Assembly (NCBI GenBank): GCA_945829425.1
Contig: CALZUQ010000032.1
Location: 1-33,103, forward strand
Direction of reading: 5' to 3'
Source: an uncultured bacterium
GTDB lineage: Bacteria > Bacteroidota > Bacteroidia > Bacteroidales > Bacteroidaceae
DNA length: 33,103 nucleotides
Part shown: positions 24,149 to 32,973 of the stretch, piece by piece
Layout: each line of letters starts with the position of its first letter
Numbering within the stretch: the stretch's first letter is position 1
Notes under the pieces: generated by a model
Database searches by the model: none
The model's input: the letters and a program-made list of their open reading frames with translations, nothing else
Told to the model about the DNA's origin: nothing
Position numbers and translations under genes: made by a program

Positions 24149-25882
24149 ATGAAAAAGATTTTCAACTACATATTGGCTGCCACTTTTGGCTTGATGGCAA
24201 CCAGCTGCTCTGATTTCCTCGACGAGCAGGTACCACAGGGAACACTTGACGAAAACCAGGTGAAGGACCCCTCGTTGGTGGAGAGTACGATAATATCGGC
24301 CTACGCCGGATTCACTCAGAGTGAGGACATCAACGGTTCGTTCTCAATGTGGAACTATGACGTGCGCTCAGACGATGCCTATAAGGGAGGCAGCTCCGTG
24401 AACGACGGAGACGTGTTCCACCAGCTTGAGGTGCAGAAGGGAGTGCTGACTACCAACTGGAACATCAGCGACATGTGGAACCGTCTGTACATAACGATAT
24501 CACGCATAAATTCCGCCATCAGCGTTCTTGAGAAGTGCGACGACAGCTATGCCCTCAAGAATCAGCGCATGGCAGAGATGAAGTTCCTGCGTGCCTACAG
24601 CCACTTCCTTTTGAAGCGTCTCTACAAGAACATACCGTTTATCATGAACGCAAACCTGCAATACGAGGAATATAACACACTCTCAAACACCGAATACACC
24701 AACGACGAGGCATGGGGAGTGATAGCCAAGGAACTGGAGGAGGCTTATGAAGTGCTGCCGGTGAAGCAGACGGAGAAGGGCCGCCCCACAAAGGCAGCTT
24801 GTGCAGCATTCCTCGCCAAGGTTTATCTTTACAAGGCTTATCGCCAGGACGATGCAAAGAGCCATAAGGTGACAAGCATCAACACCGACGACCTTGACAA
24901 GGTCATCAAATATACCGACCCCGCAATATATGCTGCCGGAGGATATGCTCTTGAGGCGGACATACACAACAACTTCCGTCCTGAGGAGCAGTATGAGAAT
25001 GGATGTGAGTCGATATGGGCGATACAATACTCTCGCAACGACGGCTCGACATACGGCAACCTCAACTGGTCGAACGGACTTATTTGTCCGAATATAGCAG
25101 ATGTGACCGACGGTGGATGCGACTTCTACAAGCCTTCGCAGAACCTTGTCAACGCTTTCCGCACCGACGACAGCGGCCTGCCTCTCATCGACAGCTTCAA
25201 CCAGAAGGACTACGACATGGCGACCGACAATGCCGACCCGCGCCTTTTCCTCACTGTGGGAATGACAGGACTGCCATATATGTTCAATCAGAACTATATC
25301 ATGGATCGCACATCAAACTGGAGCCGTTCGGGCGGACTCTATGGCTACTACGTCACATTGAAGCAGAATGTCGATCCAGCGCTCATAGGGCAGTATCTCA
25401 TAAAAGGGTCGTTCTGGGCAACCAGCATGAACCGCATCGTGTTCCGCTATGCCGACGTATTGCTGGAGCGTGCTGAGGCTTTCGCACAGCTTGGAAAGAG
25501 TGCCGAGGCCATAGCTCTCGTCAACCAGATACGCTCTCGTGCGGCAGGCAGTACGCAGATGATAAGTAACTATCCCTCTAAGTATGGCGTGAAGTTCTAT
25601 TGCAAGAACTACACGGGTTCTTACGACAAGGAGCAGGCGATAAAGATTGTGAAGATGGAACGCCGACTGGAACTCGCCATGGAGTCGGAGCGTTTCTTCG
25701 ACCTCGTGAGATGGGGCGAGGCAGCTCAGACCCTCAACAGCTATTATGCGGCAGAGAAGACAAAATGCACCGTATATGGCGAGGCTGAGTTCACCGCCGA
25801 CAAGGGCGAATACCTGCCTATTCCTTTTGCTCAGGTGGCTGCCTCTAACGGATATTACACTCAGAATATTGGTAACTGGTAA
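24149..25882 (+). CDS. susD: SusD/RagB-type outer-membrane glycan-binding lipoprotein
   Basis: This 577-residue lipoprotein caps the SusC channel and delivers oligosaccharides to it. The lipobox is MATSC (C20), followed by SDFLDEQVPQG, typical of SusD proteins. The N-terminal helical region has TPR-like stretches (WNRLYITISRINSAISVLEK, then EMKFLRAYSHFLLKRLYKNI). The C-terminal part includes FRYADVLLERAEAFAQLGKS, VKMERRLELAMESERFFDLV and the ending YLPIPFAQVAASNG, all standard SusD features. It is co-transcribed with susC, which starts the operon, and is followed 18 bp later by the surface binding protein. Confidence 0.95.
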   Translation: MKKIFNYILAATFGLMATSCSDFLDEQVPQGTLDENQVKDPSLVESTIISAYAGFTQSEDINGSFSMWNYDVRSDDAYKGGSSVNDGDVFHQLEVQKGVLTTNWNISDMWNRLYITISRINSAISVLEKCDDSYALKNQRMAEMKFLRAYSHFLLKRLYKNIPFIMNANLQYEEYNTLSNTEYTNDEAWGVIAKELEEAYEVLPVKQTEKGRPTKAACAAFLAKVYLYKAYRQDDAKSHKVTSINTDDLDKVIKYTDPAIYAAGGYALEADIHNNFRPEEQYENGCESIWAIQYSRNDGSTYGNLNWSNGLICPNIADVTDGGCDFYKPSQNLVNAFRTDDSGLPLIDSFNQKDYDMATDNADPRLFLTVGMTGLPYMFNQNYIMDRTSNWSRSGGLYGYYVTLKQNVDPALIGQYLIKGSFWATSMNRIVFRYADVLLERAEAFAQLGKSAEAIALVNQIRSRAAGSTQMISNYPSKYGVKFYCKNYTGSYDKEQAIKIVKMERRLELAMESERFFDLVRWGEAAQTLNSYYAAEKTKCTVYGEAEFTADKGEYLPIPFAQVAASNGYYTQNIGNW

Positions 25883-25900
25883 AAACGAAACAAGAATATT

Positions 25901-27307
25901 ATGAAGACAAGAATAAACAATATCATATCAGCAACATTCGTCGCACTGCTGATGATGTGTGTGGCTGCCTGTTCAGACGATAATGTCAGCGACCTGCAAC
26001 TTTCGGGCGACTGCACCATAGAGGCTTTGACTCTCGACGATTATGAGGGCAAGGTGGATATATACTCACGTACCGTAACCGTAAACTTGCCTGAGACATA
26101 CGACACAAGGGCAATGACAGTGACCGAACTGCGACTGTCGGAAGGTGCTGCGGCTGATGTCCTGAAAGGACAGACAATCAATATGGAGGGGGCACAGAAT
26201 ATTCATGTGACCAACGGCGATGTATTCCTTGACTGGAAGCTCGTGGCAAAGCGCGATGAGGCAAAGATCTACTCGTTTGTAGTAAATGAGGTGTATAACG
26301 GCATCATCGACCAGGATGCCAAGACCATCACCGTATATGTTCCCGGTGGAGTGGATATCACGGCTCTCGTGCCTGACATTGAGTTTAGTGAAGGTGCCGT
26401 ATGTCAGCCTCTTAGTGGCGTTGTGCAGGACTTTACAACGCCTGTTGTCTATACCGTGACAAACGGTACTGCCCAGGCACAATATACGGTGAATGTCTTC
26501 TCCATAGACAAGCCGAAGGCTGTGTTTATAGGCAATGCTCCAACCATGAACGATCTCGATCCCGAAGCAAAAGAGGCATGCTCATGGATGCTGGCAAACA
26601 TAGAGAAGTCGCTCTACGCTTCATTTGCCGACATACAGATGGAGGCGGTGGACCTCTCAGAGTGCAAGGTGATATGGTGGCATTTCCACTACGACGGTGG
26701 CGTTGACGGTCACGACCAGTTTGTGACAAAGGCTCCATACGCCATTGACGCCAAGAACCAGCTGCGCACGTATCATGAAAACGGAGGTGCTTTCTTCCTT
26801 ACACGTTATGCCACGAACCTCCCATCTTTCATTGGCGTCACCGGTGATGACGAATGGACGACTCCAAACAACTGTTGGGGACAGAATGAGGCTGATGCCG
26901 AACTCTGCGGAGGACCTTGGGACTTCAAGATGTACAACGGTCAGACAGGACATCCTCTTTGGCAAGGCCTTGTGACAGGCGATGACCCTAATGCGGTTTA
27001 CACCACGGATGCCGGCTACCATATCACAAACTCCACGGCACAATATCATATCGGCACCGACTGGGGAGGATATGACAACCACGCTGCTTGGGAGGCTCGC
27101 ACAGGTGGTAAGATCCTCGGCGTAGGCGGCGACGGAGCCGTAGTGGCATGGGAATATCCTGCACACGACGGAAAGGGCGGTATCATCTGTATCGGTTCTG
27201 GATGTTACGACTGGTATTCCTACACATTCGAGGCTGGTTATACTGAGAAGTTCCACAAGAATGTATCTATCATCACTCAGAATGCGTTCAGCTACCTCAC
27301 AAAGTAA
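25901..27307 (+). CDS. Surface fructan-binding lipoprotein (BT1761-like, DUF5018/DUF4960 type)
   Basis: The 468-residue lipoprotein occupies the SusE position. Its lipobox is VAAC (C24), followed by Ser-Asp-Asp, an acidic stretch that favours surface export. Two beta-sandwich units follow: about 35-125, and about 125-205 with YSFVVNEVYNGIIDQDAKTI, similar to DUF5018. Residues about 210-468 contain KAVFIGNAPTMNDLDPEAKE, CKVIWWHFHYDGG, NGGAFFLTRYATNLPSFIG and GGIICIGSGCYDWYSY, which resemble DUF4960. That domain accompanies fructan loci such as BT1761. Its many Trp and Tyr residues suit glycan binding. The family names come from memory of the motifs. Confidence 0.75.
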   Translation: MKTRINNIISATFVALLMMCVAACSDDNVSDLQLSGDCTIEALTLDDYEGKVDIYSRTVTVNLPETYDTRAMTVTELRLSEGAAADVLKGQTINMEGAQNIHVTNGDVFLDWKLVAKRDEAKIYSFVVNEVYNGIIDQDAKTITVYVPGGVDITALVPDIEFSEGAVCQPLSGVVQDFTTPVVYTVTNGTAQAQYTVNVFSIDKPKAVFIGNAPTMNDLDPEAKEACSWMLANIEKSLYASFADIQMEAVDLSECKVIWWHFHYDGGVDGHDQFVTKAPYAIDAKNQLRTYHENGGAFFLTRYATNLPSFIGVTGDDEWTTPNNCWGQNEADAELCGGPWDFKMYNGQTGHPLWQGLVTGDDPNAVYTTDAGYHITNSTAQYHIGTDWGGYDNHAAWEARTGGKILGVGGDGAVVAWEYPAHDGKGGIICIGSGCYDWYSYTFEAGYTEKFHKNVSIITQNAFSYLTK

Positions 27308-27329
27308 TTACCTTTTTAAACATATATTT

Positions 27330-28892
27330 ATGAAACCAATGATATTTTCCACAATAATGCTTGCTGCACTTACCATGACGGCATGCAGCGACGACAGTTT
27401 TGCAGGCGACCCGGCAAAGGACTGGTCGGCAACAACCGAATGTTTCACTCCAACAGAGGAGAGTGGCTACAGCACCTACTGGAAGCCTGCCATTGGCAGG
27501 GTGGGCGACCCGATGCCTTTCTACGACAAGAAGGCGGGCGATTTCAAGGTGCTCTATCTCCAGGAGTTCGACAACAACGATGCATGGTGCTATCATCCAA
27601 TATATGGCGTATCGACAAAAGACGGAGCGAACTATCAAGGACTTGGGGAAATTCTCGCCACAGGAAAGTCGAAGGATGAGCTTGATGCTGCCTTGGGTAC
27701 AGGTTGCGCTGTATATAACGAAAATGACGGGTTGTATTACATCTACTATACAGGTCATACCACGCGCGAGGTTGTGATGCGTGCCACATCGCCCGACTTC
27801 AAGACATGGACAAAGGACAAGGCTTGGATGCTGTGTGGTACGGACAACGGTTACTCTGATGTTGACTTCCGCGACCCGCAGGTGTTCCAGGATGACAACG
27901 GACTTTGGCACATGATCATTGCAAGCAACCTGAAGTTTGCAGAATATACATCGGAGAACCTGCGCGACTGGAGCTACGACGGTCAGTTCTCGTGCATGAT
28001 TTGGGACCGCATGCTGGAGTGTCCCGACATCTTCAAGATGGGCGACTGGTGGTATATGGTGTATAGTGAGGCATACCGCAGCGACTGGAGCCGTAAGGTG
28101 AAATATATGATGGCTCGCTCTCTTGATGAACTGAAGAAGTGTTTCAACGAAGGTCCGAAATGGCCTGCCGACGACAAGGAGGGAGTGCTTGACACACGCG
28201 CCTTCTATGCAGGAAAGACAGCCTCCAACGGCACCGACCGCTTCATCTGGGGATGGACTCCCTATCGCACCGGCACCACCATACACGACAAGAATATTGC
28301 CGTGGGTGCAGAAGGTGAGCCAAACTGGTCGGGTGCTCTTGTGTGTCACAAACTCATACAACACGCCGACGGCACTCTCTCTGTTGGTGAGGTGCCGGCA
28401 ATGGCTGACAAATATGGCAAGCAGACGGAGGCAAAGGTAATGGAATCGGAGAACTACGCTTCGGGTTCTATAAACGGCAACGGATATGTCCTTTTCAGCC
28501 GTCTTGGCTATCATAACCACATCTCCTTTGTGGTGACGGCTGGAGAGGCAGACAAGTGGGGCGTTTCGTTTGTGCGTGGCACAGACGCTACAAAATATTA
28601 TTCTCTCGTAGTCAATCCGGAATGGGCGAACGGCCGACGTAAAGTCAATTTCGAGCAGGAAGGCGCAGAAGGCAAGGGATTCATTGTCGGTGCCGATGGC
28701 TATATCTTCCCACGTCCTGCTGACAATACATACCAAGTTGACATCTATACCGACAACTCTGTCGTGGTGATGTACATTAACGGCGAGTATGGCACTACGC
28801 AGCGCATCTATGGCTTGCAGAAAAACTGCTGGTCGGTGAACAGCTACGGTGGCAATGTAACTGTCAGTGATGTCAAGGTAAGCAGTTATTAA
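27330..28892 (+). CDS. GH32-family surface endo-fructanase (probable endo-levanase, BT1760-like)
   Basis: This 520-residue lipoprotein (lipobox MTAC, C19, then SDDS) is predicted to cut fructan at the cell surface. The five-bladed GH32 fold is indicated by GRVGDPMPFYD (D60 as the nucleophile position, in place of the usual WMNDPNG), DFRDPQVF (D182, transition-state stabiliser) and MLECPDIF (E230, acid/base). The C-terminal beta-sandwich begins near KVMESENYASGSINGNGYVL. In B. thetaiotaomicron the enzyme in this position, BT1760, is an endo-levanase. The ATG at 27330 starts the signal peptide; the longer frame from 27261 overlaps the previous gene. The endo specificity for levan is inferred from context. 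Confidence 0.8.
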   Translation: MKPMIFSTIMLAALTMTACSDDSFAGDPAKDWSATTECFTPTEESGYSTYWKPAIGRVGDPMPFYDKKAGDFKVLYLQEFDNNDAWCYHPIYGVSTKDGANYQGLGEILATGKSKDELDAALGTGCAVYNENDGLYYIYYTGHTTREVVMRATSPDFKTWTKDKAWMLCGTDNGYSDVDFRDPQVFQDDNGLWHMIIASNLKFAEYTSENLRDWSYDGQFSCMIWDRMLECPDIFKMGDWWYMVYSEAYRSDWSRKVKYMMARSLDELKKCFNEGPKWPADDKEGVLDTRAFYAGKTASNGTDRFIWGWTPYRTGTTIHDKNIAVGAEGEPNWSGALVCHKLIQHADGTLSVGEVPAMADKYGKQTEAKVMESENYASGSINGNGYVLFSRLGYHNHISFVVTAGEADKWGVSFVRGTDATKYYSLVVNPEWANGRRKVNFEQEGAEGKGFIVGADGYIFPRPADNTYQVDIYTDNSVVVMYINGEYGTTQRIYGLQKNCWSVNSYGGNVTVSDVKVSSY

Positions 28893-28902
28893 TAGAAAAC
28901 AT

Positions 28903-28930
28903 TCTCCCTTTTCAATGAGGGAGATGTTTT
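28903..28930 (+). terminator. Small hairpin with T-run between the two GH32 genes
   Basis: TCTCCC (28903-28908) pairs with GGGAGA (28919-28924), followed by TGTTTT. The stem is only 6 bp, so it is a weak or partial terminator that could lower expression of the downstream genes. Confidence 0.45.
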
Positions 28931-28947
28931 AAACAAATATTGAAAAT

Positions 28948-30681
28948 ATGAATGGATTAATAAAAAGAACTGGTGTTGCTGCAACGATGTTTTGGGCTTT
29001 CTTGCTCTTTGACAGTTCCTCGCTCGAGGCCCAGACATTCACCTCGCAAGCTTTAGAGCAAACCATCGTCACTCCTGCGCAAGAGGGAAGATATTTATGG
29101 TTGCCTATACAGGACTCTGCCCCAGAAGGCAAACTTCAGGTCGTAGTGTCAAATGTGGCACAAATGGAGCAAAACGTACGCTTCGCCCGTGAGAAGGTCG
29201 ATTACTATGTGGCTCTCGACATACAGCCGTGGCTTTGCGAAAAGGGATTGTCTGTTGTCATTCAGAATGTACCAAAGGGTTCTGTTTGTTTTAGCAATAT
29301 CAAGCAGAATAATGACGAACAGTATATGCTTATCTCTGAGAAATACAGACCTTCATACCATCATACTCCCGAACGTGGATGGATGAACGACCCCAACGGG
29401 TTGTTCTATAAGGATGGGGTTTGGCATCTCTATTACCAGCATAATCCGTATGGCTCCATGTGGGGCAATATGCATTGGGCGCATAGCACTTCGACAGATT
29501 TGGTTCATTGGCAGCAACAGCCGATTGCCCTTGCTCCTGACGCATGGGGAACAATGTTCAGTGGCTCGTGTGTAGTTGACCATGATAATTCTGCCGGCTT
29601 TGGCAAGGATGCTATTATATCCATGTACACGTCAAGCCGTCCAACTCCCTTTGGAGGTGACGTACAGGCTCAGTGTATCGCCTATTCCAATGACGGAGGC
29701 AAGACTTTTACAAAGTATGTCGGCAACCCTGTCGTGACCGATGAAAAGAAGGATTTCCGCGACCCTCACGTCTTCTGGAATGCTGAGGCTGGATTCTGGA
29801 ATATGATTCTCGCTGCCGGTCAGGAGATGCAGATATATTCTTCTGCTAATCTGAAGGATTGGAAGTATGAGAGCTCTTTCGGACACGAATACGGCAATCA
29901 CGGTGGTGTATGGGAGTGTCCCGACCTGATGAAGATGAAGGTGAAGGGAACTGACAAGGAGAAGTGGATGCTCATCTGCAACATCAACCCCGGCGGTCCC
30001 TTCGGCGGTTCTGCCACTCAGTATTTCATCGGACAGTTTGACGGACACAAGTTCACCTGCGAGGACGAGCCCAGCGAGACCAAGTGGATGGACTACGGCA
30101 AGGACCACTATGCCACCGTCACCTTCGACAACGCTCCCGAAGGCCGTCACTGTGCTATTGCATGGATGAGCAACTGGCAGTATGCCAACCAGGTTCCCAC
30201 CAAGCAGTTCCGCTCGGCAAACTCCATCGTGCGCGACCTCGGACTCTTCGAATACAAGGGCGAGACATATTGCAGCGTGCTGCCTGCCAAGGAGATGGAT
30301 GCCGTACGTGGTGCCAAGATAAATGCTCCCACTGAGGCTTGCGAGATAGTTGTTGACCTCAAGGGCGACGCACAGATTACCTTGCGCAATGCCAAGGGCG
30401 AGAGGGTGGTGATGACCTACGACGACACAGAGGAGACCTTCGACATGGACCGTCGCCGCAGTGGCAATGTGTCATTCAGCGATGCCTTCCCCGTGGCAAC
30501 ATCTTCTCCCACCTATGGCAAGATTCGCCAAATGAGGATATTCGTTGACCGTTGCAGCATCGAGGCATTCGATTCAGATGGCAAAATGGTTATGACAAAC
30601 CTTGTGTTCCCTACCGAACCTTATGACAAAATCATCGTTAAAGGCAAGGCGAAAGCAAAGATATATTCGTTGAAGAAATAA
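28948..30681 (+). CDS. Periplasmic GH32 exo-fructanase (levanase/inulinase type)
   Basis: The 577-residue enzyme should release fructose from imported fructo-oligosaccharides. The N-terminus is a signal peptide without a lipobox Cys (cleavage near LEAQ), consistent with a periplasmic location. Residues about 30-125 form a beta-rich domain of the kind that precedes Bacteroidota GH32 modules (DUF4980 type). The GH32 catalytic residues are complete: D148 in GWMNDPNGLFYKDGVWHLYY, D272 in FRDPHVF and E323 in VWECPDLM. The C-terminal beta-sandwich includes IRQMRIFVDRCSIEAFDSDG, a conserved GH32 feature. Whether it prefers levan or inulin linkages cannot be read from sequence. Confidence 0.9.
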   Translation: MNGLIKRTGVAATMFWAFLLFDSSSLEAQTFTSQALEQTIVTPAQEGRYLWLPIQDSAPEGKLQVVVSNVAQMEQNVRFAREKVDYYVALDIQPWLCEKGLSVVIQNVPKGSVCFSNIKQNNDEQYMLISEKYRPSYHHTPERGWMNDPNGLFYKDGVWHLYYQHNPYGSMWGNMHWAHSTSTDLVHWQQQPIALAPDAWGTMFSGSCVVDHDNSAGFGKDAIISMYTSSRPTPFGGDVQAQCIAYSNDGGKTFTKYVGNPVVTDEKKDFRDPHVFWNAEAGFWNMILAAGQEMQIYSSANLKDWKYESSFGHEYGNHGGVWECPDLMKMKVKGTDKEKWMLICNINPGGPFGGSATQYFIGQFDGHKFTCEDEPSETKWMDYGKDHYATVTFDNAPEGRHCAIAWMSNWQYANQVPTKQFRSANSIVRDLGLFEYKGETYCSVLPAKEMDAVRGAKINAPTEACEIVVDLKGDAQITLRNAKGERVVMTYDDTEETFDMDRRRSGNVSFSDAFPVATSSPTYGKIRQMRIFVDRCSIEAFDSDGKMVMTNLVFPTEPYDKIIVKGKAKAKIYSLKK

Positions 30682-30706
30682 TATCCCCCACATAAAATAA
30701 TACCTC

Positions 30707-30723
30707 TCAGCCGGAATGGCTGA
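30707..30723 (+). other. Intercistronic hairpin before the transporter gene
   Basis: TCAGCC (30707-30712) pairs with GGCTGA (30718-30723) around a 5-nt loop, 35 bp before the transporter ATG. There is no T-run. It may modulate translation or processing. Confidence 0.35.
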
Positions 30724-30758
30724 AGGACAATCATCACACCGAAAACAAAAACCTAATC

Positions 30759-31916
30759 ATGAACGATATAAAGAAAATATCCCTTGTTTCAGTAATGCTG
30801 TGCTTCTTCGCCATGGGCTTCGTTGACCTCGTGGGCATAGCGTCAAACTTCGTGAAGGCGGACCTGCAGTTGAGCGACTCCGTTGCCAATGTGCTGCCTT
30901 CGCTGGTTTTCTTCTGGTTCTTGATATTCTCCGTGCCTACGGGAATGCTCATGAACAAGATCGGACGTAAGAGGACGGTGCTCCTCTCGCTGCTCGTCAC
31001 CGTGGTGTCTCTCGTCCTGCCGATATTCGGCAGCAGCTTCTATCTGATGCTTCTCTCGTTCTCCCTCCTCGGCATTGGCAATGCCTTGATGCAGACATCG
31101 CTGAACCCCCTCGTCTCGTCGGTCATAAAGGGCGGCAACCTCGCCTCGACACTGACATTCGGACAGTTCGTAAAAGCCATAGCGTCATTCATGGCACCGT
31201 ATATCGCAATGTGGGGAGCAATGTCAGCAATACCGACCTTCGGGCTCGGATGGAGGGTGCTGTTCCCGATATATATGGTTATAGGAGTGCTGACCTCGCT
31301 TCTGCTCGCCTCCGCTCCTATTGAAGAGGAGCGGACGGAGGACAGACAGTCGTCGGTGGTCGACTGCGTAAAGTTGCTCTCACGTCCTATGGTGCTCCTC
31401 TCGTTCGTCGGCATCATGTGTCATGTGGGAATAGACGTGGGCACGAACACTACAGCGCCGAAGATTCTCATGGAACGTCTCGGCATGTCGCTCAACGACG
31501 CAGCAACAGCCACATCGCTGTATTTCATCTTCCGCACCTTGGGGTCGCTGACGGGTTCGTTCTTCCTGAGAGTGGTAAGCGGAAAGACGTTCTTCCTCAT
31601 CAGCGTGGTGATGATGGCACTCGCCATGGTGGGCATGGTGTTCGGAACGACAGAGGCTGTGCTCTATACGTCTGTCGCCCTGGTGGGCTATGGCAACTCG
31701 AACATCTTCCCTCTCATCTTCGCACAGGCTTTGCTCTCTGACAAGGGAAAGCAGAACGAGATAAGCGGTCTGATGATCATGGGCCTCTTCGGAGGTACGG
31801 TGTTTCCGCTCATCATGGGTCTCGCCAGCGATGCGGCAGGACAGGCAGGAGCGGTGGTTGTCATGGCAATAGGAGTGGCGTATCTCTTCACATATATTCC
31901 GAGAATTAAAAAATAA
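30759..31916 (+). CDS. MFS-family inner-membrane sugar (probably fructose) transporter
   Basis: This 385-residue membrane protein has about 12 hydrophobic segments, beginning SVMLCFFAMGFVDLVGIASN. A loop typical of the major facilitator superfamily, GMLMNKIGRKRTVLLS, lies between helices 2 and 3, and a central hydrophilic loop (APIEEERTEDRQSS) separates the halves. In the second half, VGYGNSNIFPLIFAQAL and GGTVFPLIMGLASDAAG resemble FHS-type sugar:proton symporters. It follows the exo-fructanase and precedes the fructokinase, the same position as BT1758 in the levan locus, so fructose is the likely substrate. The substrate is inferred from context. Confidence 0.85.
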   Translation: MNDIKKISLVSVMLCFFAMGFVDLVGIASNFVKADLQLSDSVANVLPSLVFFWFLIFSVPTGMLMNKIGRKRTVLLSLLVTVVSLVLPIFGSSFYLMLLSFSLLGIGNALMQTSLNPLVSSVIKGGNLASTLTFGQFVKAIASFMAPYIAMWGAMSAIPTFGLGWRVLFPIYMVIGVLTSLLLASAPIEEERTEDRQSSVVDCVKLLSRPMVLLSFVGIMCHVGIDVGTNTTAPKILMERLGMSLNDAATATSLYFIFRTLGSLTGSFFLRVVSGKTFFLISVVMMALAMVGMVFGTTEAVLYTSVALVGYGNSNIFPLIFAQALLSDKGKQNEISGLMIMGLFGGTVFPLIMGLASDAAGQAGAVVVMAIGVAYLFTYIPRIKK

Positions 31917-31988
31917 GCCGATGACAGAACCTCACGGCGGAAAGATTTTTTGAGTGAAAAGGAAACAAGAAAACAAAATATTTCTATT

Positions 31989-32867
31989 ATGAATGAGAAT
32001 AAGATTATTGTAGGCCTCGGAGAGGCTCTTTGGGACTGTCTCCCGGAAGGCAGAAAGATTGGTGGCGCACCGGCGAACTTCGCCTACCATGCTTCACAGT
32101 TCGGATATGAGGCGTATGCCGTCAGTGCGGTAGGCAAGGACGCTCTCGGCGACGAGACCATCGAGGCGCTGAAGGTTAACGGGCTGAATATCGTGATGCC
32201 GCGTGTTGATTACCCTACGGGGCAGGTTCAGGTGACCCTCGACGAGGACGGCGTAGCTACGTATGACATCAAGGAGGGTTCGGCATGGGACAATATCCCC
32301 TTTACGGCGGAGATTGAGGCGGTGGCAAAGCAGTGCAAGGCGGTGTGCTTCGGCTCGCTGGCACAGCGCAACGAGGTGTCACGCCAGACGATATACCGTT
32401 TCCTTGACGCCACGCCGAAGGACTCTCTGCGCATCTTCGACATAAACCTGCGTCAGAATTTCTACAGCAAGGAGGTCATACAGGAGTCACTGAAGCGAAG
32501 CAATGTCCTCAAAATCAATGACGAGGAGCTGGTAATCATAGGACGTATGTTCGGCTATCCCGGTCTTGACATAGAGAACAAGTGCTGGCTCATCCTCGGC
32601 AAGTACAACCTCGACATGCTCATACTTACCTGTGGCGTGAACGGCAGCTACGTCTTCTCTAAGGGTGCCATGTCATATCTTGAGACACCGAAGGTCGAGG
32701 TGGCTGACACCGTAGGTGCCGGCGATTCCTTCACAGGCTCTTTCGTTGCCTCTATCCTCTCCGGCAAACCCATGGCCGAGGCTCACCGCATAGGTGTCAA
32801 CGTCAGCGCATTCGTATGCACACAAAACGGTGCAATGCCTGTAATACCTGAGGAACTGAAGAGATAG
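31989..32867 (+). CDS. PfkB-family fructokinase
   Basis: The 292-residue cytoplasmic kinase should phosphorylate fructose delivered by the transporter. PfkB-family features include the N-terminal GLGEALWDCLPEGRKIGGAP with NFAYHASQFG. The signature DTVGAGDSFTGSF near the C-terminus contains the catalytic Asp D246. IFDINLRQNFYSKEVI forms the middle of the ribokinase fold. The ATG at 31989 is preferred; the longer frame from 31950 adds 13 residues unlike the family. It is last in the fructan operon and is followed at once by a strong hairpin. Fructose over other sugars is inferred from the GH32 neighbours. Confidence 0.9.
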   Translation: MNENKIIVGLGEALWDCLPEGRKIGGAPANFAYHASQFGYEAYAVSAVGKDALGDETIEALKVNGLNIVMPRVDYPTGQVQVTLDEDGVATYDIKEGSAWDNIPFTAEIEAVAKQCKAVCFGSLAQRNEVSRQTIYRFLDATPKDSLRIFDINLRQNFYSKEVIQESLKRSNVLKINDEELVIIGRMFGYPGLDIENKCWLILGKYNLDMLILTCGVNGSYVFSKGAMSYLETPKVEVADTVGAGDSFTGSFVASILSGKPMAEAHRIGVNVSAFVCTQNGAMPVIPEELKR

Positions 32868-32938
32868 AGGGTCAGAGGACAGGTCTTTGAACCATTCAGC
32901 CAAACAGAAAATGGTTCAACGTCCTGTCCCCTGACCCT
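32868..32938. terminator. Long bidirectional stem-loop between convergent genes
   Basis: AGGGTCAG plus GGACAGG (32868-32883) pairs with CCTGTCC plus CTGACCCT (32923-32938), with a single A-C mismatch. An inner stem, GAACCATT (32889-32896) with AATGGTTC (32910-32917), sits inside the loop. It begins directly after the fructokinase stop and lies 36 bp from the end of the opposing gene, so it probably ends both transcripts. Confidence 0.7.
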
Positions 32939-32973
32939 TGTTCGTCACCAAAAACATATAGTGTTTTCATACC

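Noticed and set aside
27297..28736. 479-residue antisense open frame over the surface GH32 gene (similar long antisense frames occur at 14867-15901 and 9951-10841)
   Set aside because: These are opposite-strand shadows of strongly coding genes with biased codon use; they lack family motifs and signals of their own.
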